In this document: positions 16,932 to 25,163 of the stretch, piece by piece
Position numbering within the stretch: position 1 is the first letter of the stretch
How the letters are laid out: the number at the start of each line of letters is the position of its first letter
Notes under the pieces: generated by a model
Seen by the model: the letters and a program-made list of their open reading frames with translations, nothing else
The model's database searches: none
What the model was told of the DNA's origin: nothing
Source of the DNA: UKL13-2 sp036394575
GTDB lineage: Bacteria; Pseudomonadota; Gammaproteobacteria; Burkholderiales; Usitatibacteraceae
Length of the DNA: 64,000 bases
Direction of reading: 5' to 3'
NCBI GenBank assembly: GCA_036394575.1
Contig: DASWEY010000078.1
Location: forward strand, 1 to 64,000
Made by a program: the position numbers and the translations under genes

Positions 16932-17933
16932 TTAGTCGCGTTGCAGGCCGGCAGCGATGTCGAAAGAGCGCAGGCGGTGGGTGTGCTCGTAAAAATCCGA
17001 CACCAGCATCAGTTCGTCCGCGTCGGTCTCGGCAAGCAGTGCCCCCAGTTTGGCCCTGACGGTCTGCGGTCCGCCGATCACCGCGGCGCCCAGAAAACGG
17101 TCCACGGCAATTTTTTCCTCGCCGTGCCAGCGCGTGTTCATATCGTCCACCGGCGGTTGCTGGATCAGACTGTCGCCGCGGATCAGGGCCAGTATTCTCT
17201 GTTGCGTGGTGGTCGCGAGAAAAGCAGCCTCTTCATCGCTGGGCGCGGCGATCAGCGGAACGCCGAGCATGACGAAAGGTTTCTCCAGCACCGTCGAAGG
17301 CCGGAACAGCTGGCGATAGAGCCGAATCGCATCGTGCATGAAGCGCGGCGCGAAATGCGAGGCAAAGGCATAGGGCAGACCAAGCTGCGCCGCCAACTGC
17401 GCACTGTACAGGCTGGAACCCAGCAGCCAGACCGGCACCTCGGTGCCGGCGCCTGGCGTGGCGATCAACCGCTGTCCGGGCCGTGCGGGCGCCAGCAAGG
17501 CGCGCAATTCGGCGACTTGCTCGGGAAAATCATCGGCATCGCCCAGGCGATCCCGCCGCAGCGCGCGCATCGTGGCCTGGTCGGCGCCGGGGGCGCGCCC
17601 CAGGCCGAGGTCGATGCGTCCGGGGTGCAGGGTGGCGAGCGTGCCGAACGCCTCCGCCACCACCAGTGGCGCATGGTTCGGCAACATGACCCCACCCGAG
17701 CCGACGCGTATCGTGCTGGTGCCGCCGGCGACATGCCCGATCAACACCGCCGTCGCCGAACTGGCGACGCCATCCATATTGTGGTGCTCCGCCAGCCAGA
17801 AGCGCTTGAAGCCAAGCTTCTCCACATGCCGGGCCACCGCCAGGGAATTGCGCAGCGCCTCCGCAGTGGATCCGCCCGCGCGAATCGGCACCAGATCGAG
17901 TACCGACAGGGAAACTTGGGATAGCTTGCTCAT
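16932..17933 (-). CDS. LLM-class flavin-dependent oxidoreductase
   Basis: This 333-residue luciferase-like TIM-barrel protein is expected to use reduced flavin and O2. It starts LSVLDLVPIRAGGSTAEAL and has FWLAEHHNMDGVASSATAV, VGSGGVMLPNHAPLVVAEAFG and HPGRIDLGLGRAPGAD, the hallmark blocks of the MsnO8/alkanal-monooxygenase-like group found widely in proteobacteria. The ATG at 17933 begins directly before the conserved block. Its substrate is not predictable. It stands alone, convergent with the dioxygenase and followed on the same strand by a tandem of unrelated genes upstream. Confidence 0.9.
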   Translation of the reverse strand: MSKLSQVSLSVLDLVPIRAGGSTAEALRNSLAVARHVEKLGFKRFWLAEHHNMDGVASSATAVLIGHVAGGTSTIRVGSGGVMLPNHAPLVVAEAFGTLATLHPGRIDLGLGRAPGADQATMRALRRDRLGDADDFPEQVAELRALLAPARPGQRLIATPGAGTEVPVWLLGSSLYSAQLAAQLGLPYAFASHFAPRFMHDAIRLYRQLFRPSTVLEKPFVMLGVPLIAAPSDEEAAFLATTTQQRILALIRGDSLIQQPPVDDMNTRWHGEEKIAVDRFLGAAVIGGPQTVRAKLGALLAETDADELMLVSDFYEHTHRLRSFDIAAGLQRD

Positions 17934-18037
17934 GGTTCGATCGGGCGTGCAACGCCGATAATTGGCTGGAGCAAGCTTAGCTTGAGGCCGCTCCCACCCG
18001 TTTCAAGGGCGCCGCCGATGGGTGATTCGCAAAGCCG

Positions 18038-18487
18038 TTATTTCATCGACTCGCGGGTGTTGACTACTGCCAGGAAAATCTCGCGCAGAAAAACCACCAA
18101 GGCGAGGATGAAGGCCATCATCGCCAGCACGAACAGGATGCCGACGATTTTCGCGAGATTGACCGCCATGAATGCGTCGATGAACGCCACCACGATCAGC
18201 AGGCCGACGAACAGGGCGCAAAACACCGCCCCGGCGACCGAGATGTAGATCAGGCGGAGACGTCGCGCCAGCAAATTGAGCTCGTCGTGCGCGATCCGCA
18301 GGTGCTCGGTGTCGAGCTGGCTCAGCCGCTCTTCGAGAACGCGGATGCGATCGACGACACGCGAAAGGCGGTTGGTCAACACGCCGATGATGGTGCCGAC
18401 CGCCGTGAGCAGGAACACCGGCGCGATCGCCAGCTGGATGACGTGGGTGATTTCGTTGATATTGGTTTGCGGGAGCATGATGAACAT
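18038..18487 (-). CDS. DUF2721 family membrane protein
   Basis: This 149-residue protein has the DUF2721 layout: an N-terminal amphipathic stretch (INEITHVIQLAIAPVFLLTAVG), a first membrane helix, a charged coiled-coil-like segment (RIRVLEERLSQLDTEHLRIAHDE, residues about 48-70), and two more membrane helices (AGAVFCALFVGLLIVVAF and ILFVLAMMAFILALVVF). The family is of unknown function and common in proteobacteria. ATGs at 18487 and 18478 are both possible. It lies 47 bp downstream of the NYN gene on the same strand and may be co-transcribed with it. Confidence 0.85.
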   Translation of the reverse strand: MFIMLPQTNINEITHVIQLAIAPVFLLTAVGTIIGVLTNRLSRVVDRIRVLEERLSQLDTEHLRIAHDELNLLARRLRLIYISVAGAVFCALFVGLLIVVAFIDAFMAVNLAKIVGILFVLAMMAFILALVVFLREIFLAVVNTRESMK

Positions 18488-18534
18488 TCACTCGGCGTTT
18501 CGATTGGACATGTGATTGGACCTGTTTCAAGCGC

Positions 18535-19359
18535 TCAGTTCGTCGCCGGCAGGCAGATGGTGTATTGCCCGGACTTGTCGTCCCGGATCATTTTCACCAG
18601 CTTGCGCTTCTCGGCATCCTCGACCAGCTCCTTGAAAGAGCGGTAACCATAATACGACTCATTGAACCCCGGGCGGCGGCGCTGCATGGTCGGCTTGACC
18701 ATCGAGCCCCACAATTTTTCGTCGGAGCCGCGCTCCGCGATCAGCGCCTCCACAGTCTCCACCAGGAATTCGAGCGCCTCGAGGCGCTTGTCGTCTTCCG
18801 CCACCGGTTCGGCCGGTTTGGCCTTGCTGGCGGCGGGCTTGGCGGCCGCCTTCTTGATCGCTTGCTTTTTCTTGGCTTCCTGCGCGCGCACCAGGTCGTC
18901 GTAGTAGATGAACTCGTCGCAGTTGGCGCTGAGCAGATCGGAGGTGGAATCCTTGACGCCGACCCCGATCACCAGCTTGTTGTTCTCGCGCAGCTTCGAC
19001 ACCAGGGGCGAAAAATCGGAATCGCCGCTGATGATGACGAAAGTATCGACATGGGCCTTGGTGTAGCAAAGGTCGAGCGCATCGACCACCATGCGGATAT
19101 CGGCGGAATTCTTGCCCGATTGCCGCACATGCGGAATCTCGATCAGCTCGAACGCGGCCTCGTGCATGGTCGCCTTGAAATCCTTGTAGCGGTCCCAGTC
19201 GCAATAGGCCTTCTTGACGACAATGCTGCCCTTGAGCAGCAGACGCTCCAGCACTTTCTTGATGTCGAATTGCGCATACTTGGCATCGCGCACGCCGAGC
19301 GCCACGTTTTCGAAGTCGCAGAATAAAGCCATATTGGTGATTTCGGGCTGCCCGGCCAT
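18535..19359 (-). CDS. NYN domain ribonuclease-like protein with OST-HTH domain
   Basis: This 274-residue protein starts at ATG 19359, seven bases after GAGGA. Residues about 8-150 form a NYN/PIN-like nuclease domain with the acidic active-site residues in FCDFENVA, DIRMVVDALD and SGDSDF. A lysine/alanine-rich linker (about 155-190) leads to a C-terminal OST-HTH/LOTUS-like RNA-binding domain (LEALEFLVETVEAL to YGYRSFKELVED). The family matches the LabA/DUF88 proteins and MARF1/Limkain-b1-type architecture, implying RNA cleavage or binding. A role in RNA turnover is inferred. It precedes the DUF2721 gene on the same strand. Confidence 0.88.
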   Translation of the reverse strand: MAGQPEITNMALFCDFENVALGVRDAKYAQFDIKKVLERLLLKGSIVVKKAYCDWDRYKDFKATMHEAAFELIEIPHVRQSGKNSADIRMVVDALDLCYTKAHVDTFVIISGDSDFSPLVSKLRENNKLVIGVGVKDSTSDLLSANCDEFIYYDDLVRAQEAKKKQAIKKAAAKPAASKAKPAEPVAEDDKRLEALEFLVETVEALIAERGSDEKLWGSMVKPTMQRRRPGFNESYYGYRSFKELVEDAEKRKLVKMIRDDKSGQYTICLPATN

Positions 19360-19501
19360 TGCGTATTCCTCTTTTGTGCAGACGCCGTCGATAGTAGCCC
19401 TATCCGCGGCAAATTTCAGCACGCATGCGGACAGAAATGCGGGGCGCAGTTAGAATCCGCATCTACGATCAGCGCGACCGAATCTTCCAAAGGACCTGTC
19501 C

Positions 19502-20029
19502 ATGTCGGCCTTCAGCAGAATTACCCGCTTCTTCTACATATTTGTTGGCGCAGTACTGCTGTTCTTCATCGCCTACACCCTGTTCACACTTACCTGGGCA
19601 TATTCGGAGGGCGACCGTGCCGGTGTCCTGCAGAAGTTCTCGAAAAAAGGCTGGCTGTGCAAAACCTGGGAAGGCGAACTGCTGCAAGTGGCCCTGCCCA
19701 GCGTGGTGCCGGAGAAATTCGAATTCTCGGTGCGCGATGAGCTGGTGGCCAAACAACTGCTCGACAATATCGGCAAGCGCGTGGTGGTGAGTTATGAACA
19801 GCACAAGGGCGTGCCCAGCAGCTGTTTTGCCGACACTGAATATTTCGTTGAAAAGGTGCAGGTCCAGGACCAGCAGCCCTTGCCGGTAAGCCTGCAACCG
19901 ACGCCGCCGGCCGTGCAACCTCCCGCGTTGCCATCCCCCGCAGCGCCCCCGCAAACGCCTGTCGAAGTGCGGCTGCCGGAATCCACGCCGGCGCCCAATC
20001 AAGTGCCGGTGCCGCCGCCGACCAAGTAG
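19502..20029 (+). CDS. Hypothetical membrane-anchored protein with proline-rich tail
   Basis: This 175-residue protein has one N-terminal membrane helix (FYIFVGAVLLFFIAYTLFTL, about residues 11-30), a compact domain with two cysteines (GWLCKTWEGELLQVAL and SSCFADTEYFVEK) and a proline-rich tail from residue 125 to the end. I recall homologues in Burkholderiales that are sometimes labelled 6-phosphogluconate dehydrogenase, but no Rossmann fold or dehydrogenase motif is present here, so that label would be wrong. AAAGGA precedes the ATG. The tail suggests a periplasmic spacer. Function unknown. It converges on the Kef-type antiporter gene. Confidence 0.82.
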   Translation: MSAFSRITRFFYIFVGAVLLFFIAYTLFTLTWAYSEGDRAGVLQKFSKKGWLCKTWEGELLQVALPSVVPEKFEFSVRDELVAKQLLDNIGKRVVVSYEQHKGVPSSCFADTEYFVEKVQVQDQQPLPVSLQPTPPAVQPPALPSPAAPPQTPVEVRLPESTPAPNQVPVPPPTK

Positions 20030-20051
20030 CTGCGCTGCGCGGGCTGGTTGT

Positions 20052-21833
20052 TCAGCGCCAGCCCTTGCCGTGTTCTTCATCGAAGCGCAGCTGGTCCTGG
20101 GCCAGCTGTTGTTCCAGCTCTTCGCGGCCGGCCTTGGCGCCGGATTGCACCCGGGCTTCATCCCCGCGCAGCGGCATCAGCGCGTGCATGGAGGCGATGT
20201 TGTGGCGGCGGAATACGTCGGCGATCTCGCGTGCGCGAAAGCGATCCATGCCCAGCGCCTCCAGCGCATGGCGCCCGGTCCTGAGCGCCGACTCGAAGGT
20301 TTCGCGTTCGATGATCTTCACGCCGCGCTTGAACAGCTCGGTGTAATGGGTGATATTGCGCGCGCGGGAAATGATTTTCAGGTTCGGAAAATGTTCGCGC
20401 GCCCGATCGACCAGGGCCAGGCTGTCGTCGATATCGTCGATGGCATTGACCAGCAGGGTCGCCTCCTTGGCGCCGGCGGCTTCCAGCAGATCGATGCGGG
20501 TGGCGTCGCCGTAGTAGACTTTGAAGCCGAATTTGCGCAGAGCCTCGATCTGGTCCGGATCGTGGTCCAGCACCACCACGCGCACATCGTTGGCCAGCAG
20601 TACGCGTCCGACGATCTGGCCGAAGCGGCCGAAGCCGGCAATGATCACCGTACCGGTTTCCTCGATGGCGTCCGCCTCGTGCTCGGTCCCGACACGCCGT
20701 GCCAGGAATTTGTCATGCAGCAGCAGCAACAGCGGCGTGGTCGCCATCGACAGCGCCACCGCCATGGTCAGCACCGCCGCCCAGTCGGTGCGGATCACGC
20801 CGGCGATCTGCGCTGCGCCGAATACCACGAAGGCGAACTCGCCGCCCTGCGACAGCAGCACCGCAAACAGCCAGCGCTGCCGCGAGTTGACGCCGATGAT
20901 GCGTGCCACAACCCACAAGGCGACGATCTTGAGCGCGAGGAAAGCGGTCACCAGCAGGGCCACATACTGCGGCTCGCTTTGCAGCAGGCCGAAATCGATC
21001 GACATGCCCACCGAGATGAAGAACAGGCCCAGCAGCAGGCCCTTGAAAGGCTCGATATCGCTTTCCAGCGCATGGCGGAATTCGGAACCCGCCAGCAGCA
21101 CCCCGGCGAGGAAGGCGCCCAGCGCCATCGAGATCCCGGCCAGCTCCATCAACTGGGCGATGCCGATCACCAGCAGCAGCGCAAAGGCGGTGAACACTTC
21201 GCGCAGATCGGCCGAGGCGATGATGCGCAATGCGGGACGGGTGAGATAGCGGCCGATCACGACCACGCTGGCAATGGCGCCGAACGCTTTCAGCGCGTCG
21301 TACCAGAACGGCTCCTTGCTGGCGGTGGCGCCGACCGCCAGCAGCGGGATCACCGCCAGCAGGGGAATCGCGGCGATGTCCTGGAATAGCAGGATGGCGA
21401 AGCCGCTGCGCCCGGTCGGCGTCGGCAGGAAATTGCGCTCGGTCATGGTCGCCACGGCGATCGCAGTCGAGGACAGCGCCATGGCGAGACCCGCCACCAG
21501 TGCCGCCTGCCAGGGGAGGCCGGCGAACATGCCGCCCGCCGCCAGCACAGCGCCGCACAGCGCCAGTTGCAGGGTCCCGCCGCCGAACACCTGGCGGCGC
21601 ATCGACCACAGGCGTTTGGGTTCCAGTTCGAGGCCGATCACAAACAGCATCAGCACCACGCCGAATTCGGAAAATTGCCCGATCGATTTCACATCGGACA
21701 CCAGTTGCAAGCCCCAGGGCCCGATGGCCGCGCCGGCAATCAGATAGCCGAGTACCGAGCCCAGCCCCAGTTTCTTGGCCAGCGGCACACACAGCACCGC
21801 GGCGGCAAGATAGATCAGCGCTTCGACGGTCAT
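20052..21833 (-). CDS. kefC: Kef-type K+/H+ antiporter with RCK domain
   Basis: This 593-residue CPA2-family protein exports K+ in exchange for H+, acidifying the cytoplasm during electrophile stress. Residues about 1-385 hold some 12 membrane helices, with the family blocks GSVLGYLIAGAAIGPWG, FVIGLELEP and a C-terminal helix set including LSQGGEFAFVVFG. Residues about 405-520 are a TrkA-N/RCK nucleotide domain (IIAGFGRFGQIVGRVL, VVLDHDP, GDATR). A charged coiled tail follows. The gene overlaps by 4 bp the upstream flavoprotein gene, matching the KefF-KefC arrangement, which supports glutathione-adduct control. Confidence 0.93.
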   Translation of the reverse strand: MTVEALIYLAAAVLCVPLAKKLGLGSVLGYLIAGAAIGPWGLQLVSDVKSIGQFSEFGVVLMLFVIGLELEPKRLWSMRRQVFGGGTLQLALCGAVLAAGGMFAGLPWQAALVAGLAMALSSTAIAVATMTERNFLPTPTGRSGFAILLFQDIAAIPLLAVIPLLAVGATASKEPFWYDALKAFGAIASVVVIGRYLTRPALRIIASADLREVFTAFALLLVIGIAQLMELAGISMALGAFLAGVLLAGSEFRHALESDIEPFKGLLLGLFFISVGMSIDFGLLQSEPQYVALLVTAFLALKIVALWVVARIIGVNSRQRWLFAVLLSQGGEFAFVVFGAAQIAGVIRTDWAAVLTMAVALSMATTPLLLLLHDKFLARRVGTEHEADAIEETGTVIIAGFGRFGQIVGRVLLANDVRVVVLDHDPDQIEALRKFGFKVYYGDATRIDLLEAAGAKEATLLVNAIDDIDDSLALVDRAREHFPNLKIISRARNITHYTELFKRGVKIIERETFESALRTGRHALEALGMDRFRAREIADVFRRHNIASMHALMPLRGDEARVQSGAKAGREELEQQLAQDQLRFDEEHGKGWR

Positions 21834-22402
21834 GGCGCCACCTCGCTTGCGGTGGATGAAACCGGCGCGACGCCATGCTGCGCCGACCAGGACAGCAGGC
21901 GCTGCCGGAATGCCTGCGCCTGCGCGTCGAGCACTTCATTGCTGATGAGATGCGCGCCATGCACGATATGCGGCGGCTCCCAGTGCATGCCGCAAAAGCG
22001 CGCGGTCTCCTCGACCGGCAACACAAAGCTGTTGAACGGATGTTCATGCATGCCGGTGGTACTGTAGGCATGCTCGTCGCCGCCCGTGGTCGGCGCCCAC
22101 AGACAGTGTTTGCCGCGCAGGGCATGCCCATTGGGGCCATAGGCCCAGCCATAGGCCAGCACCTTGTCGAACCAGTGCTTCATCAGTCCCGGCGGACTGT
22201 ACCAGTAAAGCGGATGCAGCCATACCACCAGCTGCGCCTGATTCAGGGCCGCCTGCTCGCCGGGGATATCGATGTCGAAATCCGGGTAGCGCTCGTAAAT
22301 CGAATGCACGGCGAGCCCCGGCAGATCGAGAATGGCCTCGAGCAGATGCCGCGAGGCCCGCGAGCGGCGCGGATAAGGATGGGCATAGATGACAAGAATC
22401 AT
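21830..22402 (-). CDS. kefF: Kef ancillary NAD(P)H oxidoreductase
   Basis: This 190-residue flavodoxin-fold protein matches the KefF/KefG and DT-diaphorase-like quinone reductases that bind and activate Kef antiporters. It begins MILVIYAHPYPRRSRAS (FMN-binding loop) and has QLVVWLHPLYWYSPPGLMK, the conserved FMN/dimer block, then LWAPTTGGDEHAYS. Length is normal. Its stop overlaps the antiporter start (ATGA), so the two proteins are made in step. KefF versus KefG cannot be told apart with certainty from the sequence alone. Confidence 0.88.
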   Translation of the reverse strand: MILVIYAHPYPRRSRASRHLLEAILDLPGLAVHSIYERYPDFDIDIPGEQAALNQAQLVVWLHPLYWYSPPGLMKHWFDKVLAYGWAYGPNGHALRGKHCLWAPTTGGDEHAYSTTGMHEHPFNSFVLPVEETARFCGMHWEPPHIVHGAHLISNEVLDAQAQAFRQRLLSWSAQHGVAPVSSTASEVAP

Positions 22403-22537
22403 GAGGGTCCCCGGTTATGGGCCAATCGTAACGTGAAATGCCGCCAAGCTGAACCGGGCCGGAATCGCCGTGCTGGAATCGCCGGCGGATTCGGACTAAT
22501 GTGCAACTTGGGTACTGTTCAAAAGGAGTAGACGGCC

Positions 22538-23188
22538 ATGGCCGGCAAGATCGATGAATACCGCAGCGAAAAAATCGTCATCAAGTTCGAGGGCGATAAA
22601 TGCATTCATTCGCGCAATTGCGTGCTCGGCAATCCGCATGTGTTCGTGCCCAATGCGCCCGGCGCCTGGATACAGCCCGATGCCGCCTCGGTGGAAGAGG
22701 TAGTGCAACTCGCGCAGGCCTGCCCGTCCGGCGCGATCAGTTACCAGCGCAACGACGGCGGCGCGCAGGAAGCGGCGCCCAAGGTGAACGCCCTGCGCAT
22801 CCGCGAAAACGGCCCGCTGGCGGTTACCGCCGAGTTGTACATCGAAGGCGAGGCCCTGCGCTTTCGCGCTACCTTGTGTCGCTGCGGCGCCTCCAGCGCC
22901 AAGCCGTTTTGCGATGGCAGCCACAAGGTGGTCAAGTTCATCGCCTCGGGCGAACCGCCCACCGCCGAAATTGTGGAAACGCTGTCCACCAGGGACGGGC
23001 CGCTCAGGGTGATCCCCAAGCGGGATGGGCCCTTGTATGTGCAGGGCAATCTCGAAATCTGTTCCGGCACCGGCCGCACGGTGCAACGCAGCGTCGAGGC
23101 CTGGCTGTGCCGTTGCGGGCAATCGTCGAACAAACCGTTTTGCGATGGCACGCATCGCAAGATCGGGTTCAAGGCGCCGGGGGCATGA
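22538..23188 (+). CDS. Iron-sulfur protein: ferredoxin-like domain plus two CDGSH domains
   Basis: This is a 216-residue soluble protein with three iron-sulfur modules. Residues about 10-75 resemble the YjdI-type Fer4_19 domain (CIHSRNC at 22-28 and ACPSGAI with Cys62). Two CDGSH zinc-finger-like modules follow, with CRCGASSAKPFCDGSH at 114-129 and CRCGQSSNKPFCDGTH at 191-206, each carrying the three Cys and one His that bind a labile 2Fe-2S cluster. AAGGAG lies upstream of the ATG. The same three-part design occurs in many proteobacteria. A role in redox sensing or cluster transfer is inferred. It is divergent from the Kef operon, which also answers electrophile stress. Confidence 0.92.
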   Translation: MAGKIDEYRSEKIVIKFEGDKCIHSRNCVLGNPHVFVPNAPGAWIQPDAASVEEVVQLAQACPSGAISYQRNDGGAQEAAPKVNALRIRENGPLAVTAELYIEGEALRFRATLCRCGASSAKPFCDGSHKVVKFIASGEPPTAEIVETLSTRDGPLRVIPKRDGPLYVQGNLEICSGTGRTVQRSVEAWLCRCGQSSNKPFCDGTHRKIGFKAPGA

Positions 23189-23232
23189 ATCCGATTCAAT
23201 CGGGAAAGGAAATTTCTCAGGCCCAAAATTTC

Positions 23233-23313
23233 GTCATTCCAGCGTAGGCCGAAATTCAGTCCACGGTTTCACCCAACATTCGGAGGACTGGGCCACGGCC
23301 CACGCTGGGCGAC
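23233..23313. repeat. GTCATTCC-type palindromic repeat
   Basis: The element starts GTCATTCCAGCGT and ends ACGCTGGGCGAC, giving imperfect inverted ends with further pairing of TAGGCC and GGCCCA inside. A related element is at 32134-32234. Such GTCATTCC-headed intergenic palindromes are common in betaproteobacteria. No gene is present. Confidence 0.55.
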
Positions 23314-23346
23314 GTTTCGGAATAATAAAAATACAAACTCAAGCAC

Positions 23347-23401
23347 TGGCGCGGTGTTTGAGGTATTTTTGCTCCAAACGCCGCGCCAAATGGCGTTCTA
23401 C
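23347..23401. repeat. 55-bp dispersed palindrome, copy 1 (inverted loop)
   Basis: The arms TGGCGCGGTGTTT and AAACGCCGCGCCA enclose a 16-base loop and are followed by AATGGCGTTCTAC. Copies 2 and 3 are at 32274-32328 and 49314-49368. Here the loop is in the opposite orientation to the other two copies (it reads ATTTTTGCTCC instead of GGAGCAAAAAT). The last bases supply the stop codon of the neighbouring minus-strand gene. Confidence 0.75.
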
Positions 23402-23865
23402 ACCAATTTTCCCTCGGCGGCGTAATCGCGAATCTGCTTGACGATATCGATGCCCGCGTCGCGATAGGCCTGCTTCATCACCTCCTGAAATTCGGCCGGC
23501 GCGATCTGGTGGCCCTGCGGGAAGGTTTCGTAGACAAAGCGCATGAACAGGCGCACGTCGTCGGGCGCCTCGATGGTGATGGTCAGCGCACCGGCCGGCA
23601 GTTCGGCCGAAGGCTTGGTGCTGTAGTGCACCTGTTGCGGCGGCTCCAGCACCACATGGTCCAGCACCCTCACACTGCCGTAGTGCAGCTCGCGAGCCAG
23701 CCAGTTGTCGCCGCGCGCGGTGACCACGCAGCGGTCGAGCCCGAGCACGAACTCGGTCGGCTGCTCGACAAACTTGAGCAGGCCCTGCCATAGCTGCCGA
23801 TGCGTCAGCGGATCGATCAGCGGGTTGAGGGGATCGTTGATTTCGATCAGGTGCTCGAATTTCAT
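23398..23865 (-). CDS. SRPBCC family protein (AtaL/DUF1857-like)
   Basis: This 155-residue protein looks like a START/SRPBCC hydrophobic-ligand-binding protein of the DUF1857/AtaL group. It begins MKFEHLIEINDP, then HRQLWQGLLKFVEQP and FVLGLDRC, with a C-terminal amphipathic helix (EFQEVMKQAYRDAGIDIVKQI). It should be a soluble monomer with a cavity closed by that helix. The ligand is unknown. The stop codon lies within the end of the dispersed 55-bp repeat, so the original C-terminus may have been slightly changed by the repeat. It is followed upstream by a small membrane protein gene on the same strand. Confidence 0.85.
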   Translation of the reverse strand: MKFEHLIEINDPLNPLIDPLTHRQLWQGLLKFVEQPTEFVLGLDRCVVTARGDNWLARELHYGSVRVLDHVVLEPPQQVHYSTKPSAELPAGALTITIEAPDDVRLFMRFVYETFPQGHQIAPAEFQEVMKQAYRDAGIDIVKQIRDYAAEGKLV

Positions 23866-23909
23866 TGCGCTGGTGTGGCGGTGGCTATTGTTGAATTAGC
23901 TGGACCTAG

Positions 23910-24308
23910 TTAGTTGGATCGATATAGATCGGTGCGACGACGCAGGTTCAGGCTGGTCATCTGCAGGCTGTCATAACGCCGCCGCTCGCGCATGGCCGCC
24001 AGGCCAACGACGAGATTGAAGCCGGCCACAACCAATGCCGCTTCGAACGGGGAAAAGCACACAAATGTGGCGAGCGCGGGCAGCAGGCCCAGGCTGAATT
24101 TGTCCCGACGCACCGTCTGAATGGCCTGGTGCAGCAGCACATTGAATACCACCACGACCAAGGCGGCAAAAATACTGGCAATCGAAGCAGTCACGACGAG
24201 GATCTGGTCCGCCTGCGTCGATGCCAGGTAAATCGCGCCGCTGAAAGTCGCGAGGAACACAATGTATGAGACCAGCACGCGATCCCATTGGAATATCAAG
24301 TTCTGCAA
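23910..24308 (-). CDS. Small membrane protein of unknown function
   Basis: This 132-residue protein has three or four hydrophobic segments: VLVSYIVFLATFSGAIYLA (about 11-29), ILVVTASIASIFAALVVVVF (36-55), and LPALATFVCF with AALVVAGFNLVVGLAAM (76-105), then a basic tail (RERRRYDSLQ to RRRTDLYR). The arrangement suggests an integral inner-membrane protein with a cytoplasmic positively charged C-terminus. I recognise no family. It is divergent from the PaiB-like gene. Confidence 0.7.
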   Translation of the reverse strand: MQNLIFQWDRVLVSYIVFLATFSGAIYLASTQADQILVVTASIASIFAALVVVVFNVLLHQAIQTVRRDKFSLGLLPALATFVCFSPFEAALVVAGFNLVVGLAAMRERRRYDSLQMTSLNLRRRTDLYRSN

Positions 24309-24446
24309 GGCTGAGGTACCCGTTGCTCGTTCGATTGATGACGGCCACGCTTATCTTAACCGAAGCGGCGGCTGCCCCGCCGCAGGCGAATTTCGCGGCC
24401 GGGCAAAAACCGGTAATCTGTCAGTCTCATTTTTCGAGCCGCCACC

Positions 24447-25091
24447 ATGTACCTGCCCGCCCATTTTCAGGAAGACCGCATCGACGTCCTGTACCAGCTG
24501 ATCCGCAATCATCCGCTGGGCATGCTGGTGACGCTGACGGCCGGCGGCCTCGAGGCCAATCACATTCCCTTTTTGATCGACCCCGATCCCGCGCCCTTCG
24601 GTACCCTGCGCGGTCACGTCGCCCGCGCCAACCCGGTGTGGAAAGAATTTTCGCAGGACGTGGAAGCGATGGTGGTGTTCCAGGGCCCCGACGCCTACAT
24701 CTCACCCTCGCTGTACGCCAGCAAGAAAGAGCACGGCAAGGTGGTGCCCACCTGGAACTACGCGGTGGTGCATGCTTACGGCCCGCTCAAGGTGCAAGAC
24801 GATGTGCAATGGCTGCGCGCCTTTCTCGAACGCCTGACCGAACGTCACGAAGCGCCGCGTGCGACGCCGTGGAAAGTCAGCGACGCGCCGGCGGATTTTC
24901 TGCAGACGACAATGCGCGCCATCGTCGGCATCGAAATCCCGGTCAGCCGGCTGATGGGGAAGTGGAAGGTCAGTCAGAACCGGTCGAAGGCGGATCGAGA
25001 GGGGGTGGCGGCGGGGTTGGGTGAGATGCCTGGCGAGGCCGCGCAGGCGATGGCGAAACTGGTGGGCGGCGCTGCAGAGAAAGAAAAATAG
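24447..25091 (+). CDS. paiB: PaiB family FMN-binding protein
   Basis: This 214-residue protein is a PaiB-type FMN-binding split-barrel protein; Bacillus PaiB was described as a negative transcriptional regulator, though the family resembles pyridoxamine-phosphate oxidase and heme-utilisation flavoproteins. Motifs are MYLPAHFQEDR at the start, LGMLVTLTAGGLEANHIPF, RGHVARANPVWK and the conserved YISPSLYASK and VPTWNYAVVHAYG. No helix-turn-helix is visible, so direct DNA binding is doubtful. There is no clear ribosome site before the ATG. It is the last gene before the accessory patch at 25.1-28.2 kb. Confidence 0.9.
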   Translation: MYLPAHFQEDRIDVLYQLIRNHPLGMLVTLTAGGLEANHIPFLIDPDPAPFGTLRGHVARANPVWKEFSQDVEAMVVFQGPDAYISPSLYASKKEHGKVVPTWNYAVVHAYGPLKVQDDVQWLRAFLERLTERHEAPRATPWKVSDAPADFLQTTMRAIVGIEIPVSRLMGKWKVSQNRSKADREGVAAGLGEMPGEAAQAMAKLVGGAAEKEK

Positions 25092-25132
25092 CGCCCACCA
25101 TCGGCGGGCAATGGCATCGCTTGTCTTGGAAA

Positions 25133-25146
25133 ATTGACTCCGACCC
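25133..25146. repeat. Left 14-bp direct repeat flanking brnTA
   Basis: ATTGACTCCGACCC matches ATCGATTCCGACCC at 25798-25811 in 12 of 14 positions. The two copies bracket the brnTA pair. The TCCGACCC phrase may belong to a dispersed element rather than a target duplication. Confidence 0.4.
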
Positions 25147-25163
25147 AGTGCGTTCTTTGCTCG

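Noticed and set aside
19502..20029. 6-phosphogluconate dehydrogenase label for the 175-residue protein
   Set aside because: No NADP-binding fold or catalytic motif; it is a one-helix membrane protein with a proline-rich tail.
20070..21389. 439-codon plus-strand frame opposite the Kef antiporter
   Set aside because: It has no hydrophobic segments or known motifs; the antiporter on the other strand has the full CPA2 and RCK pattern.
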